From positions 7,255,501 to 7,319,500 of the forward strand of contig NZ_CP108088.1 in NCBI RefSeq assembly GCF_036192275.1: a stretch of DNA of 64,000 nucleotides. The letters run 5' to 3'. The stretch is from Streptomyces sp. NBC_00250 (GTDB taxonomy: Bacteria > Actinomycetota > Actinomycetes > Streptomycetales > Streptomycetaceae). Made by a program: the position numbers and the translations under genes. The notes under the pieces were generated by a model. That model made no database searches. It saw nothing but the letters and a program-made list of their open reading frames with translations, and was not told the origin of the DNA. Shown here one piece after another: positions 1 through 8,084 of this stretch (positions are counted from its first letter, which is position 1; every line of letters begins with the position of its first letter).

Positions 1-131
1 CGTACCGGCTGGGCCGAGGCGACACCCTCTACCTCTCCGGCGGGGTACGGCACCGCTGGCGGGCCACCGAGGCGGGCACCCGGCTGCTCGTCGTCGCCGT
101 CGCCGAGCACGTCGAGGCCGAAGAGGAATGA
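1..131 (+). CDS. Cupin-domain protein, 3' end only
   Basis: The last 42 codons of a gene that enters from the left; the reading frame starts at base 3 and stops with TGA at 129-131. The residues read YRLGRGDTLYLSGGVRHRW, the typical second half of a small cupin barrel (a GD turn, then a conserved H-W), as found at the C-terminus of XRE-family regulators that carry a cupin sensor domain. The N-terminus is outside the window, so a DNA-binding domain cannot be confirmed. The stop overlaps the start of the next gene (ATGA), which suggests translational coupling. Confidence 0.6.
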   Translation, partial: YRLGRGDTLYLSGGVRHRWRATEAGTRLLVVAVAEHVEAEEE

Positions 132-868
132 GCGCGGGTCGCGGGACGGTGAGGAGGATCGTCTCCCTCGTGCCGTCCCTGACCGAGGCCGTCGCCGTCA
201 CCGCGCCCGGCGTTCTCGTCGGCGCCACGGACTGGTGCGCCCACCCCGCCGACCTCGACGTCGTGCGGATCGGCGGCACCAAGAACCCGGACGTCCGCGC
301 GATCGTCGCGCTCCGCCCCGACCTCGTCCTCGCCAACGAGGAGGAGAACCGCGCCCCCGACCTCGCCGAGCTGCGGGCCGCCGGGATCGACGTCCTCGTC
401 ACCGAGATCCGCACCCTCGACGAGGGCCTGCGCGAGCTGGAGCGGGTCCTCGCCGCCTGCGGCGGGCCCCGGCGGCCCCGCTGGCTCGACGAGGCCGAAG
501 CCGCGTGGGCGGCGGTGACCCCGGAGGGGACGTACACCGCCGTCGTGCCGATCTGGCGCCGCCCCTGGATGGTCCTCGGCCGCGACACCTTCGCAGGTGA
601 CCTGCTCGCCCGCCTCGGCGTCCGGAACCTGTACGCCGACCACCCGGAGCGCTACCCGCGCCTTCCGCTCGACGAGCTCCGCGCCGCCGCGCCCGACCTG
701 GTCGTCCTGCCCGACGAGCCGTACCGCTTCACGCGCGACGACGGCCCCGAGGCGTTCCCCGGGACCGCCGCCGCGCTCGTCGACGGTCGTCACCTCACCT
801 GGTACGGGCCGTCGCTCGCGGAAGCGCCGCGGGCGCTGGCGCGGGCCCTGCGAGCAGCGCACCGCTGA
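128..868 (+). CDS. Helical-backbone metal receptor / TroA-BtuF-like binding protein
   Basis: A 246-residue protein of the TroA/BtuF fold: it opens with RRIVSLVPSLTEAV, followed by a GGTKNPDVRAIVALRPDLVLA block typical of cobalamin or siderophore binding proteins. No signal peptide or lipobox is visible, so it may be cytoplasmic or a soluble metal or cobalamin binding protein, as in the family often annotated helical backbone metal receptor. No ABC permease or ATPase gene is adjacent. Its start overlaps the upstream cupin gene by four bases (ATGA), so the two are probably co-expressed. Its 3' end overlaps the convergent transporter gene by 74 bases. The fold is clear; the ligand is not. Confidence 0.75.
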   Translation: MSAGRGTVRRIVSLVPSLTEAVAVTAPGVLVGATDWCAHPADLDVVRIGGTKNPDVRAIVALRPDLVLANEEENRAPDLAELRAAGIDVLVTEIRTLDEGLRELERVLAACGGPRRPRWLDEAEAAWAAVTPEGTYTAVVPIWRRPWMVLGRDTFAGDLLARLGVRNLYADHPERYPRLPLDELRAAAPDLVVLPDEPYRFTRDDGPEAFPGTAAALVDGRHLTWYGPSLAEAPRALARALRAAHR

Positions 869-1967
869 CCAGGCCGCGCATCGTGTGGGTCCCGGCGACC
901 AGCCAGGCCGCGACGAGGAACACGTACAGGCCGATCGCGAGCCACCGGAAGGCGGCGAGACCGGTGTGCTGGGCGAGCCCCTCGGCGCCGGTCACGCACG
1001 TGCCGACCGGGAAGGTGAAGGCCCAGAAGGTCATCGCGAAGCCCATGCCCTGGCGGCGGGCCCGCAGCACCATCGCCCCGGCGAGTGCCAGCCAGAGCAG
1101 CGCGAAGCCCATGACGGGCACGCCGTAGAGGACGGCGAAGGAGGCGAAGCCGTGGGCGTACGGGGCGGGGAGCACGCCCGGGGCCACATCGGCGAACTTG
1201 TTCGCGGCGGTCGTCGACTGGCCGAGCGGGCCGAGGACGAGGAAGAGGGTGGGGGTGAGCGCGAGGGGCAGCGGGCCGCCGGTGACGAGCCGGCCGAAGA
1301 CCAGCGGCAGCATGACCAGGGTGGCGAGGAGGCTGACGCCGAACATCGCCCAGCAGGCGAGGAGCAGGGTCTCCTGAGCCTGGCCGACGGGCAGATGGGG
1401 CACGAGCAGCGGGCCGAGGGCGGCGGAGACCATGGGGGCGACGACCGGCAGCAGCCACACGGGGGACGCGTTCTCGATTCGGTGGTGCACGACCATGAGG
1501 TACGGGATGCCCACCGCGGCCACCAGGCCGATCACGGTTCCGGCGGTGAACAGGACGGTGTCGAGCGCTACGGCCGCCGGGAGGCCGATCCAGTCCTTTC
1601 CGACGATCATCGCCCCGCCGCCGACCGCGAGCAGCGCCATGGAGAGGCAGCCGTAGAACGGCGCCATGGCGGGGTCGAGGAGGTGGGCCCGGGCCTGGTC
1701 GCGGTGGTGGATCCAGTGCGCCGTGCGTGCGGCGACCAGGACGAGCAGCATCGCGAGGGACAGCGCCCAGACCGCGGCGCAGGCGGCACGGAGGCCGGGA
1801 AGGTCCAGGGGGAGCGCGGCGCCCGCGTTGGCCACGATGGCGGTACCCATCACGGAGGCGTACCAGTTGGGTCCGAGGTGACGGACGGAACGGGCCGGTG
1901 AGGCCGTCGGCCGGGCGCCGGGGGTGGTGGCGCGGACGGCCGGAAGGGGAGGTGCGAGGCTTGCCAT
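795..1967 (-). CDS. TDT-family transporter (tellurite-resistance / dicarboxylate type)
   Basis: A 390-residue integral membrane protein of the TDT family (TehA, malate and sulfite exporters, SLAC1 relatives). The family start is visible as LGPNWYASVMGTAIVANAG, followed by about ten hydrophobic segments, for example AAVALDTVLFTAGTVIGL and YGVPVMGFALLWLALAGAM. The frame stays open 27 codons further upstream to 2048, but that would run into the divergent LysR gene; the start at 1967 (MASLAPP) fits the family N-terminus better. Transported substrate is unknown; sulfite, malate or another small anion are family options. The divergent LysR regulator next door is the likely controller. The last 74 bases overlap the convergent gene ending at 868. 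Confidence 0.8.
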   Translation of the reverse strand: MASLAPPLPAVRATTPGARPTASPARSVRHLGPNWYASVMGTAIVANAGAALPLDLPGLRAACAAVWALSLAMLLVLVAARTAHWIHHRDQARAHLLDPAMAPFYGCLSMALLAVGGGAMIVGKDWIGLPAAVALDTVLFTAGTVIGLVAAVGIPYLMVVHHRIENASPVWLLPVVAPMVSAALGPLLVPHLPVGQAQETLLLACWAMFGVSLLATLVMLPLVFGRLVTGGPLPLALTPTLFLVLGPLGQSTTAANKFADVAPGVLPAPYAHGFASFAVLYGVPVMGFALLWLALAGAMVLRARRQGMGFAMTFWAFTFPVGTCVTGAEGLAQHTGLAAFRWLAIGLYVFLVAAWLVAGTHTMRGLVSGALLAGPAPAPAALPRATARTR

Positions 1968-2015
1968 GGCTCCACCGTCGTCCGATTCCGCTGCCCCCAC
2001 CAGGGATCTTGCGGC

Positions 2016-2027
2016 TATGACGTCATA
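2016..2027. promoter_or_regulatory. 12-bp perfect palindrome in the TDT/LysR divergent region
   Basis: The sequence TATGACGTCATA is a perfect 12-bp palindrome lying 11 bases before the LysR start and about 50 bases before the TDT start. No convincing ribosome binding site precedes the LysR ATG at 2038, so a short-leader or leaderless transcript is possible and the palindrome would then sit over its promoter. It is a candidate operator for the LysR protein or another dimeric regulator. This is inference from symmetry and position only. Confidence 0.4.
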
Positions 2028-2037
2028 AGCTGGCTTT

Positions 2038-3039
2038 ATGAGCAGCAACGGGGAGCGGCACGGGGATCAGTACGGGGAGCAGCCCACGGGCGGGCGCCGG
2101 GCCGAGGCGTACGGTGCCGAGGTCAGGGCCCAGCTCCACCACCGGGTCCCGGACCTGGGCGCGCTCGAACTGCTCCTCGCCGTCGCCCGGCACGGGAGCC
2201 TCGGCGCCGCCGCCCGCGAGGTCGGCATCACCCAGCCCGCCGCCAGCAGCCGCATCCGTTCGATGGAGCGGCAGCTCGGCGTGGCCCTGGTCGACCGTTC
2301 GCCGCGCGGCTCACGGCTCACCGACGCCGGCGCGCTCGTGACCGACTGGGCGCGCCGGATCGTGGAGGCGGCCGAGGCCTTCGACGCGGGTGCCCAGGCG
2401 CTGCGCGGGCGGCGGGACTCCCGGCTGCGGGTGGCGGCGTCGATGACGATCGCCGAGTACCTGCTGCCGGGCTGGCTGATCGCGCTGCGCGCCGAGCGCC
2501 CCGACACGGCCGTGTCGCTGCAGGCCGGGAACTCGGCGGTGGTCGCGGAACGGCTCCTCGCGAACGAGGCGGACATCGGCTTCGTGGAGGGGCTCGCCGT
2601 GCCGGACGGCCTCGACGGGGTCGTCGTCGCGCACGACCGGCTCGCGATCGTCGCCGCACCCTCGCACCCGTGGGCCCGCCGCCGAAGCCCGCTGGACCCG
2701 GCGGAGCTGGCGGCGACTCCGCTGGTCCTGCGGGAACGCGGCTCCGGCACCCGGCAGGTCCTGGACGCGGCGCTCTCCGGGCACGGCGGCCTCGCGCAGC
2801 CGCTCCTCGAACTGGCCTCCACCACCGCGGTGAAGGCCGCCGCGGTGAGCGGGGCGGGCCCGGCCGTCCTCAGCGAACTGGCGATCGCCGAGGAGCTCGC
2901 CTCCCGCCGACTGGTCGAGATCCCCGTCCAGGGGGTCCGGCTGCGCCGTGACCTCCGGGCCGTCTGGCCCACCGGCCACCGCCCGACGGGCCCGGCCCGC
3001 GACCTGCTGTCACTGACCCGGGCCCGCCCGACGGGCTGA
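2038..3039 (+). CDS. LysR-family transcriptional regulator
   Basis: A 333-residue LysR-type regulator. After a polar N-terminal extension of about 35 residues it has the winged helix-turn-helix LELLLAVARHGSLGAAAREVGITQPAASSR in pieces typical of the family (GSLGAAA, then TQPAASSRI), followed by a periplasmic-binding-like effector domain (for example LRVAASMTIAEYLLP and LRERGSGTRQVLD). It is transcribed divergently from the TDT transporter at 1967 with about 70 bases between them, the classic LysR arrangement, so it probably controls that transporter and itself. The start could be further in, at the residues preceding LHHRVPDLGALELL, because the extension is unusual and has no good ribosome binding site. 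Confidence 0.85.
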   Translation: MSSNGERHGDQYGEQPTGGRRAEAYGAEVRAQLHHRVPDLGALELLLAVARHGSLGAAAREVGITQPAASSRIRSMERQLGVALVDRSPRGSRLTDAGALVTDWARRIVEAAEAFDAGAQALRGRRDSRLRVAASMTIAEYLLPGWLIALRAERPDTAVSLQAGNSAVVAERLLANEADIGFVEGLAVPDGLDGVVVAHDRLAIVAAPSHPWARRRSPLDPAELAATPLVLRERGSGTRQVLDAALSGHGGLAQPLLELASTTAVKAAAVSGAGPAVLSELAIAEELASRRLVEIPVQGVRLRRDLRAVWPTGHRPTGPARDLLSLTRARPTG

Positions 3040-3071
3040 AACACGGGTCGGGAGCGGCCGGAGGGGGCGGG

Positions 3072-4700
3072 TCAGACCCCCGCCGCCCGGTGCGTGATCC
3101 GCCCGTCCAGGACCGTGAGCAGTACCGGGAGGTCCGGCAGGTCCGTCGCGGCTGTCGTCAGCGGGCTGTCCGCGAAGACCGTCAGATCGGCGCGGAAGCC
3201 GAGCGCGAGACGGCCCGCCTCGTGCTCCTCGCCCGCCGCGTACGCCGGTGCCGTCGTCATGCCCCGCAGCGCTTCGAGCGCCGTCAGTGCCTGCTCGGGG
3301 CCGTGCGGCGCCTGGCCGAGGTCGCGGCTCGGGCGCCGGTGCCGGGCCCCGGCCATCACGCCGAGCGGCGGGAACGGGGCGATCGGCCAGTCGGAGCCGA
3401 GCACCACCGTGGCCCCGGCGTCCGCCAGGTCCCGGCAGCGCCACGCGCGCGAGGCGCGCTCCTCGCCGAGGCGGCGCGACCAGTTGTCGGTGTGGTCGGC
3501 GCGGGTGAAGTCGCAGCAGTGGGTGGGCTGCATGGAGGCGAGGACGCCGAGGTCCGCGAAGCGGCGCAGGGTGTCGTCGGGCACGGTCTCGATGTGCTCG
3601 ACCCGGTGCCGCACCTCGCTCCCGCCGGCCGTGCGCGCCTTCTCGACGGCGTCGAGGACGTGCCGGACGGCCGCGTCGCCGATGGCGTGCGTCGCGGTCG
3701 CGATCCCCGCCCGGTGCAGCTCCCCGACGATGTGGGTGTACGCGTCGGGGTCCGGCCAGAACGCGTGCGTGGACTCGCCGTGGCAGTCGGGGTGCTCCAG
3801 CCACGCGGTGCCGTTGTCGATGGTCCCGTCCATGAAGAGCTTCACGCCCGCGACACGCCACAGGGCCCCGCCCGTGCCCTGCCCCGCGATGAGGGCCCGT
3901 ACGCCGTCCGCGTCGGTGCCGGGCTGGCACCAGGGGGCCACGCGGAGCCGCAGCGCCAGCTCACCGGCCGCGTCGAGCTCCCCGTACAGCGCGAGGCTCT
4001 CGCCGTTGGCGTCCATGGCGTGACCGCCGGTGAGTCCGGCCGCCGCCATCGACCGAAGGGCCGCCGCGAGCCGCTGCCGGCTCTCCTCGGGCGTCGGACG
4101 CGGGGCGACCCGTTCGACCAGCTCGCAGGCGGCGTCCTCCTGGAGCAGTCCGGTCGGGCGCCCGGCGGCGTCGCAGACGACCTCGGCGGAGGCCTGGTCG
4201 AAGGCGCGGGGCCCGTCGACCCCGGCGAGTTCGAGCGCCCGCCGGCTGGCGAGCGCCGAGTGGGCGTCGAAGAGCAGCAGGAAGGCCGGGATCCCGTCGA
4301 GTACGGGGTCGAAGGGGGCGATGCCGACGGGCCGGTCTCCGAAGACGTTCGGGTCGAGGCCCCAGCCGAAGAGCCAGTCGCCCCGGCCGAGGTTCCGGAT
4401 CTCGCGGGCGAGGGCCTCGCGTACGTCGTCGAGGTCCGTGCAGTACGACAGGTCGAGGCCGTGGGTCAGTTCGGCGCCGGACACCGGGTGGATGTGCCCG
4501 TCGACGAGACCGGGGGTGACGACGGCTCCCTCGAGGTCCACGACGGTGGTGGCGGGGCCGGCGAGCGCTCGGATCTCGCGGTCGTCGCCCAGGGCGGCGA
4601 TCCGGCCGTCGTCGGATACGGCGAGCGCGGTCTCCGGCAGGAACGCCCCCGTGCCGGGGTCGAGCAGACGGGCGGAGAGCAGGACGAGTCGGGTGCGCAC
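3072..4700 (-). CDS. YtcJ-like amidohydrolase (amidohydrolase family 3)
   Basis: A 542-residue metal-dependent hydrolase. It has the composite N-terminal beta domain, the entry motif VVTPGLVDGHIHP with the HxH metal ligands, later His residues (THAIGDAAVR, RHRVEHIE), and the catalytic Asp in VLGSDWPI. This layout matches the YtcJ/exoenzyme-regulatory amidohydrolase family of about 530-550 residues. GTG start at 4700. The gene runs in the same direction as the TetR gene upstream (68-base gap), and the two may share a transcript. The substrate is unknown; an N-acyl or cyclic amide is typical for this family, and the neighbouring C45 acyltransferase and NCS1 permease also point to amide or heterocycle catabolism. 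Confidence 0.85.
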   Translation of the reverse strand: MRTRLVLLSARLLDPGTGAFLPETALAVSDDGRIAALGDDREIRALAGPATTVVDLEGAVVTPGLVDGHIHPVSGAELTHGLDLSYCTDLDDVREALAREIRNLGRGDWLFGWGLDPNVFGDRPVGIAPFDPVLDGIPAFLLLFDAHSALASRRALELAGVDGPRAFDQASAEVVCDAAGRPTGLLQEDAACELVERVAPRPTPEESRQRLAAALRSMAAAGLTGGHAMDANGESLALYGELDAAGELALRLRVAPWCQPGTDADGVRALIAGQGTGGALWRVAGVKLFMDGTIDNGTAWLEHPDCHGESTHAFWPDPDAYTHIVGELHRAGIATATHAIGDAAVRHVLDAVEKARTAGGSEVRHRVEHIETVPDDTLRRFADLGVLASMQPTHCCDFTRADHTDNWSRRLGEERASRAWRCRDLADAGATVVLGSDWPIAPFPPLGVMAGARHRRPSRDLGQAPHGPEQALTALEALRGMTTAPAYAAGEEHEAGRLALGFRADLTVFADSPLTTAATDLPDLPVLLTVLDGRITHRAAGV

Positions 4701-4767
4701 GGTGGCTCCAGGGCTCCAGGAAGGGGACGGGGAGAAGAGGCCCGCGGGCCTCGGGGGAGAGGGACGG

Positions 4768-5418
4768 TCAGGCGGGCTCGGTGGGCGCCGGTACGTCGGT
4801 CAGCGCGCCGTGCGGCAGTCCGAGTTCGCGTTCCGCCGTGGTCAGGGCCATCCGGGTCACGGCGTCCGGCCGGTCGGTCCGGTCGGAGTTGGCGTGGGCG
4901 CCGAGGCCGTCGAGCACCACCAGGATCTGGATGGCGGCGGCACGAGGGTCGTCCGTGCGGAACTCGCCGCGTGCGACGCCCTCGCGGATGAGCTGCTCCA
5001 GGCGGTCGTCGGAGGCGAGTTCCTGTTCGGTGACACGGTCGCGCAGGACGGGCCGGTAGCGGCTGAGGTGCCGGGCGTTGATCCACAGGCGGCTGATGTC
5101 GTCGTACGCCTCGCCCGCCGAGAGGGCGAAGTAGCGCGCGAGCCACTGCGTGGGCGTCCCGTGGGGGCGCTCCGCGGGCAGCAGCGCGTCGAGCTCGCCG
5201 GTGGCGGCCACGCTGAACGCCTCGCCCACCAGATCCTCCGCCGAGGGGAAGTAGTGGCTGATCAGACCGGGTCGTACGGCGAGCTCCTCGGCGATCCGCC
5301 GCAGGGTGACGCACTCGAGCCCCTCGGTCAGGGCCACGCGTGCGGCGGTCTCCACGATCTCCGCCCGCCGGGCTTCGGGTGATTTCCGAACTCTCTTGCG
5401 CTGGACGCTTGACGACAT
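4768..5418 (-). CDS. TetR-family transcriptional regulator
   Basis: A 216-residue TetR regulator. The N-terminal helix-turn-helix is RRAEIVETAARVALTEG followed by TLRRIAEELAVRPGLISHYF; the C-terminal half is a helical ligand and dimer domain with the WLARYFALS segment. The frame is open far upstream (to 6984) antisense to the permease gene, but the true start is the ATG at 5418, because the next 70 bases form a divergent promoter region with an inverted repeat. It is divergent from the NCS1 permease at 5488 and precedes the amidohydrolase, so it probably represses transport and catabolism of one compound class, possibly a pyrimidine, purine or hydantoin-like ring. Confidence 0.88.
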   Translation of the reverse strand: MSSSVQRKRVRKSPEARRAEIVETAARVALTEGLECVTLRRIAEELAVRPGLISHYFPSAEDLVGEAFSVAATGELDALLPAERPHGTPTQWLARYFALSAGEAYDDISRLWINARHLSRYRPVLRDRVTEQELASDDRLEQLIREGVARGEFRTDDPRAAAIQILVVLDGLGAHANSDRTDRPDAVTRMALTTAERELGLPHGALTDVPAPTEPA

Positions 5419-5429
5419 AACCGCGATGC

Positions 5430-5449
5430 TATTGAGTGTGCGACCAATA
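5430..5449. promoter_or_regulatory. Candidate TetR operator between TetR and the NCS1 permease
   Basis: A 20-base imperfect palindrome with perfect 5-base ends TATTG and CATTA-complementary CAATA separated by ten bases, which is AT-rich compared with its surroundings. It lies 12 bases upstream of the TetR start and 39 bases upstream of the permease start, so binding would cover both divergent promoters. The assignment to this TetR protein is inference from position and spacing. Confidence 0.5.
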
Positions 5450-5487
5450 AGCAACCAGGTGGGCACCACACGCATCCGGAGGGCCGC

Positions 5488-6942
5488 ATGGCTTCCACGA
5501 TCCCCGACCCGCTCCCAGGCCCTCAGGGCGCACAGGTCGCCTTGCAGGACATCGATCGGCCCGGCCGCATCGAGGCGCACGGCATCGACCACATCCCCGA
5601 GTCCGAGCGCCACGGCCACCCCCGCGAGCTCTTCTCCGTGTGGGCGGCGGCGAACGTCAACTACCTCAGCCTCGTCGTCGGCGGAGCCCTCGTCCTGATG
5701 GGCCTGAACCTCTGGCAGGCCGTCGCCGTGACCGTCGTGGGCAACCTGTTCTGGCTGCTCCCGGGCCTCCTCGCCACCTCGGGACCGGCCGCCGGCGCGC
5801 CCAGCGAGGTGATCACCCGGGCCGTCTACGGCGTCCTCGGCAACCGCGTGAACAACGCGGTCGGCGGCTGGCTGGTCTCCGTCTGCTACTTCGCGCTCAA
5901 CCTGGCCGCCGCGGCCACCGCCGCCTTCGCGCTCGTCGAGAACGCGGGCATCACGGCCACCACCCCGGTCAAGGTGGCCGTCATCGTGGTCATCGCCGCG
6001 CTCACGCTGATCATCAGCGTCTACGGGCACGGCCTGATCATCAAGCTGTACCTGCCGATCACCCTGGTCCTCGCGGCGGCCTTCACCGTCGTCGCGTTCG
6101 CCGTCCTGCAGCACGCCGACTTCTCGTACGCCCCCGCCCAGCAGCCCGGCGGAGTCGAGCTCTGGGCCCTGCTCCTCGCCGGCACCACGATGATCGCCTC
6201 GGGCCCGCTCTCGTACACCACGAGCGCCGACTTCTCCCGCTATCTGCCCCGTACCGCCTCCAAGAAGGCGATCATCGGGTGGAACGCGCTCGGCGCCTTC
6301 CTGCCGAGCGTCGTCGTCTGCTCGCTCGGCGCCTTCGCCGCCACCGCCGTCGACATGACCGACCCGCAGACCGCGCTCCAGGAGATCCTGCCCGGCTGGT
6401 TCGTCCCGGTCTTCCTGCTCGCCCTGGTCCTCGGCACCATCTCCATCAACGCCCTGACCGCGTACAGCGCCGGACTCGCGCTCCAGGCCGTCGGCCTCCG
6501 CATCCGACGCTCCGTCAGCGTCCTCTTCGACGGGGCCGTCGCCGTCGCCCTCACCCTCTACGGGCTGCTCGTCTCCAACTTCCTCGACACCGTCAGCAAC
6601 GCCCTCCAGGTCATCACCGTCCTGATCGGCCCGCTGATGGCCGTCTACGCCACCGACGTCCTGCTCCGCCGCTGTCGCTACGACGGCCTCGCGCTCTCGG
6701 ACGAGACCCCCGGCAGCCCCTTCTGGTACACCGCCGGCGTCAACCCGGCCGGTGCCCTCGCGCTCGTCGCCGGCGTCACCGCGGCGGCCCTCTGCGTCAA
6801 CACCCTCTACACGGGCCCGGGCGCCGCCGCCCTCGACGGCGTCGACCTCTCCCTCCCCGTCGGCATGGTCGTCGCCGCCACCCTCTACGCCCTCCTGATG
6901 CGCAAGGACCGCACCCTGCTCGCCGCCCGGGCGGAGGCGTGA
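5488..6942 (+). CDS. NCS1-family cytosine/purine-type permease
   Basis: A 484-residue permease of the nucleobase:cation symporter-1 family. After a cytoplasmic N-terminus with IDHIPESERHGHPRELF it reads LFSVWAAANVNYLSLVVG, the NCS1 signature of the first helix, and then about eleven further hydrophobic helices. The LSYTTSADFSRYLPR segment in the middle is the conserved NCS1 stretch before helix 6. It imports a nucleobase or a related ring compound such as cytosine, hydantoin or allantoin with H+ or Na+; the exact substrate cannot be read. The next gene starts within its stop codon (GTGA), so they form an operon controlled by the divergent TetR regulator. Confidence 0.88.
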   Translation: MASTIPDPLPGPQGAQVALQDIDRPGRIEAHGIDHIPESERHGHPRELFSVWAAANVNYLSLVVGGALVLMGLNLWQAVAVTVVGNLFWLLPGLLATSGPAAGAPSEVITRAVYGVLGNRVNNAVGGWLVSVCYFALNLAAAATAAFALVENAGITATTPVKVAVIVVIAALTLIISVYGHGLIIKLYLPITLVLAAAFTVVAFAVLQHADFSYAPAQQPGGVELWALLLAGTTMIASGPLSYTTSADFSRYLPRTASKKAIIGWNALGAFLPSVVVCSLGAFAATAVDMTDPQTALQEILPGWFVPVFLLALVLGTISINALTAYSAGLALQAVGLRIRRSVSVLFDGAVAVALTLYGLLVSNFLDTVSNALQVITVLIGPLMAVYATDVLLRRCRYDGLALSDETPGSPFWYTAGVNPAGALALVAGVTAAALCVNTLYTGPGAAALDGVDLSLPVGMVVAATLYALLMRKDRTLLAARAEA

Positions 6943-8030
6943 ACAGCCCTCGCCGTACGACCCTCCGGATCGCGGGGGACACACCCCGCCGCCGCGGCGA
7001 GGACCGGGGCCGGCAGGCCCGCGCCGGCATCACGCGCGCGTGGCGGGTGTACGAGGAGCTCTTCGAGACCGTCGCCGCCGGCAACGGCCGGACGCTCGAC
7101 GTACCCGCACTCGCCCTCCGCACCGTCCACGCGACCCGGGCCTGGGCGCCGGAACTCGTCGAGGAGATGGAGGGGGTCGCCGAAGGCGCCGGAACGCCGT
7201 TCTGGACGATCGCCGCGCTCAACGCCCGCACCGAGATCCTCGCCGAGGCGGGCGCGCCCCGCACGGGCGAGTGCTCCACCCTCGTCCGCACGGGTCCCCG
7301 GACCACCGGCGGACAGTGCTGGGACTGGCACCGGGAACTCGCCGACGCCTGGCACCTCCAGACCGTGACCGGGGACGTCCGGGGCTTCGCCGGGATCACC
7401 GAGCACGGCATCCTCGCGAAGATCGGCGTCAACGAGGCCGGGGTGGGTGTGCTCTTCAACATCCTCGGCCACGCGGACGACGCCGCGACCGGTGTCCCCG
7501 TCCATCTGGTGGCCCGTCAGGTGCTGGGCACGGCGGGGTCGTTCGCGGAGGCGGTCGGCATGCTGACCGGCGCACCCGTCTCGGCCTCCACGGTCATCAC
7601 CGTGGTCACCGCGGACCGGGCCGCGTCCGTGGAACTCGCCCCGGGCGGCTCGGCCGTGATCGCTCCGGACGACCGGGGCTGGCTGGTGCGCACCAACCAC
7701 TTCCTCGCCCCGGCGCTCGCTGCCGGAGAACTGCGCGGCCACCGGGAGCCGGAGACGTACGACCGCCACCGGCTGCTCACCGCACGGGCGCTCGGGCACG
7801 ACGGCGAGACACCCGATGCCGACGCGCTCGTCGGCCTGCTCACCGCCCACAGGGAGGACGGTGCCGAGGTGTGCTGTCACGCCCCGGCCGAAGGCCGTCT
7901 CGGCAGCCGGTGGGCGACCCTCGCCACCGTGGCCGTCGACCCCGCCGAGCGGCGCCTCCTGGTGCACGACGGCGGCCCCTGCTCGGCGGGGCGGGAGACC
8001 TGGACCCCGCTCACCGCGCCCCGGGGCTGA
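6939..8030 (+). CDS. C45-type autoproteolytic acyltransferase / hydrolase
   Basis: A 363-residue protein of the acyl-CoA:6-aminopenicillanate acyltransferase-like (peptidase C45) family of N-terminal nucleophile hydrolases. The key stretch is GECSTLV, where the Cys becomes the N-terminal nucleophile after self-cleavage, followed by the GQCWDWH motif and RTNHFL, all hallmarks of the family. GTG start at 6939 overlaps the permease stop, so the two are translationally coupled. It probably cleaves or transfers an amide bond in the compound imported by the permease. No penicillin-type biosynthetic gene is nearby, so a catabolic amidase role is more likely than antibiotic biosynthesis. Confidence 0.78.
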   Translation: MNSPRRTTLRIAGDTPRRRGEDRGRQARAGITRAWRVYEELFETVAAGNGRTLDVPALALRTVHATRAWAPELVEEMEGVAEGAGTPFWTIAALNARTEILAEAGAPRTGECSTLVRTGPRTTGGQCWDWHRELADAWHLQTVTGDVRGFAGITEHGILAKIGVNEAGVGVLFNILGHADDAATGVPVHLVARQVLGTAGSFAEAVGMLTGAPVSASTVITVVTADRAASVELAPGGSAVIAPDDRGWLVRTNHFLAPALAAGELRGHREPETYDRHRLLTARALGHDGETPDADALVGLLTAHREDGAEVCCHAPAEGRLGSRWATLATVAVDPAERRLLVHDGGPCSAGRETWTPLTAPRG

Positions 8031-8084
8031 CGACGGGGGGCGGTGCGCGCTCCACCACCGCGGACCGGTGCCTCGCGGGGACCG

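Noticed and set aside
4768..6984. A 738-codon minus-strand frame covering the NCS1 permease
   Set aside because: Only its last 216 codons (from ATG 5418) form the TetR protein; the rest is antisense to the permease and has Gly/Asp/Glu-rich shadow composition.
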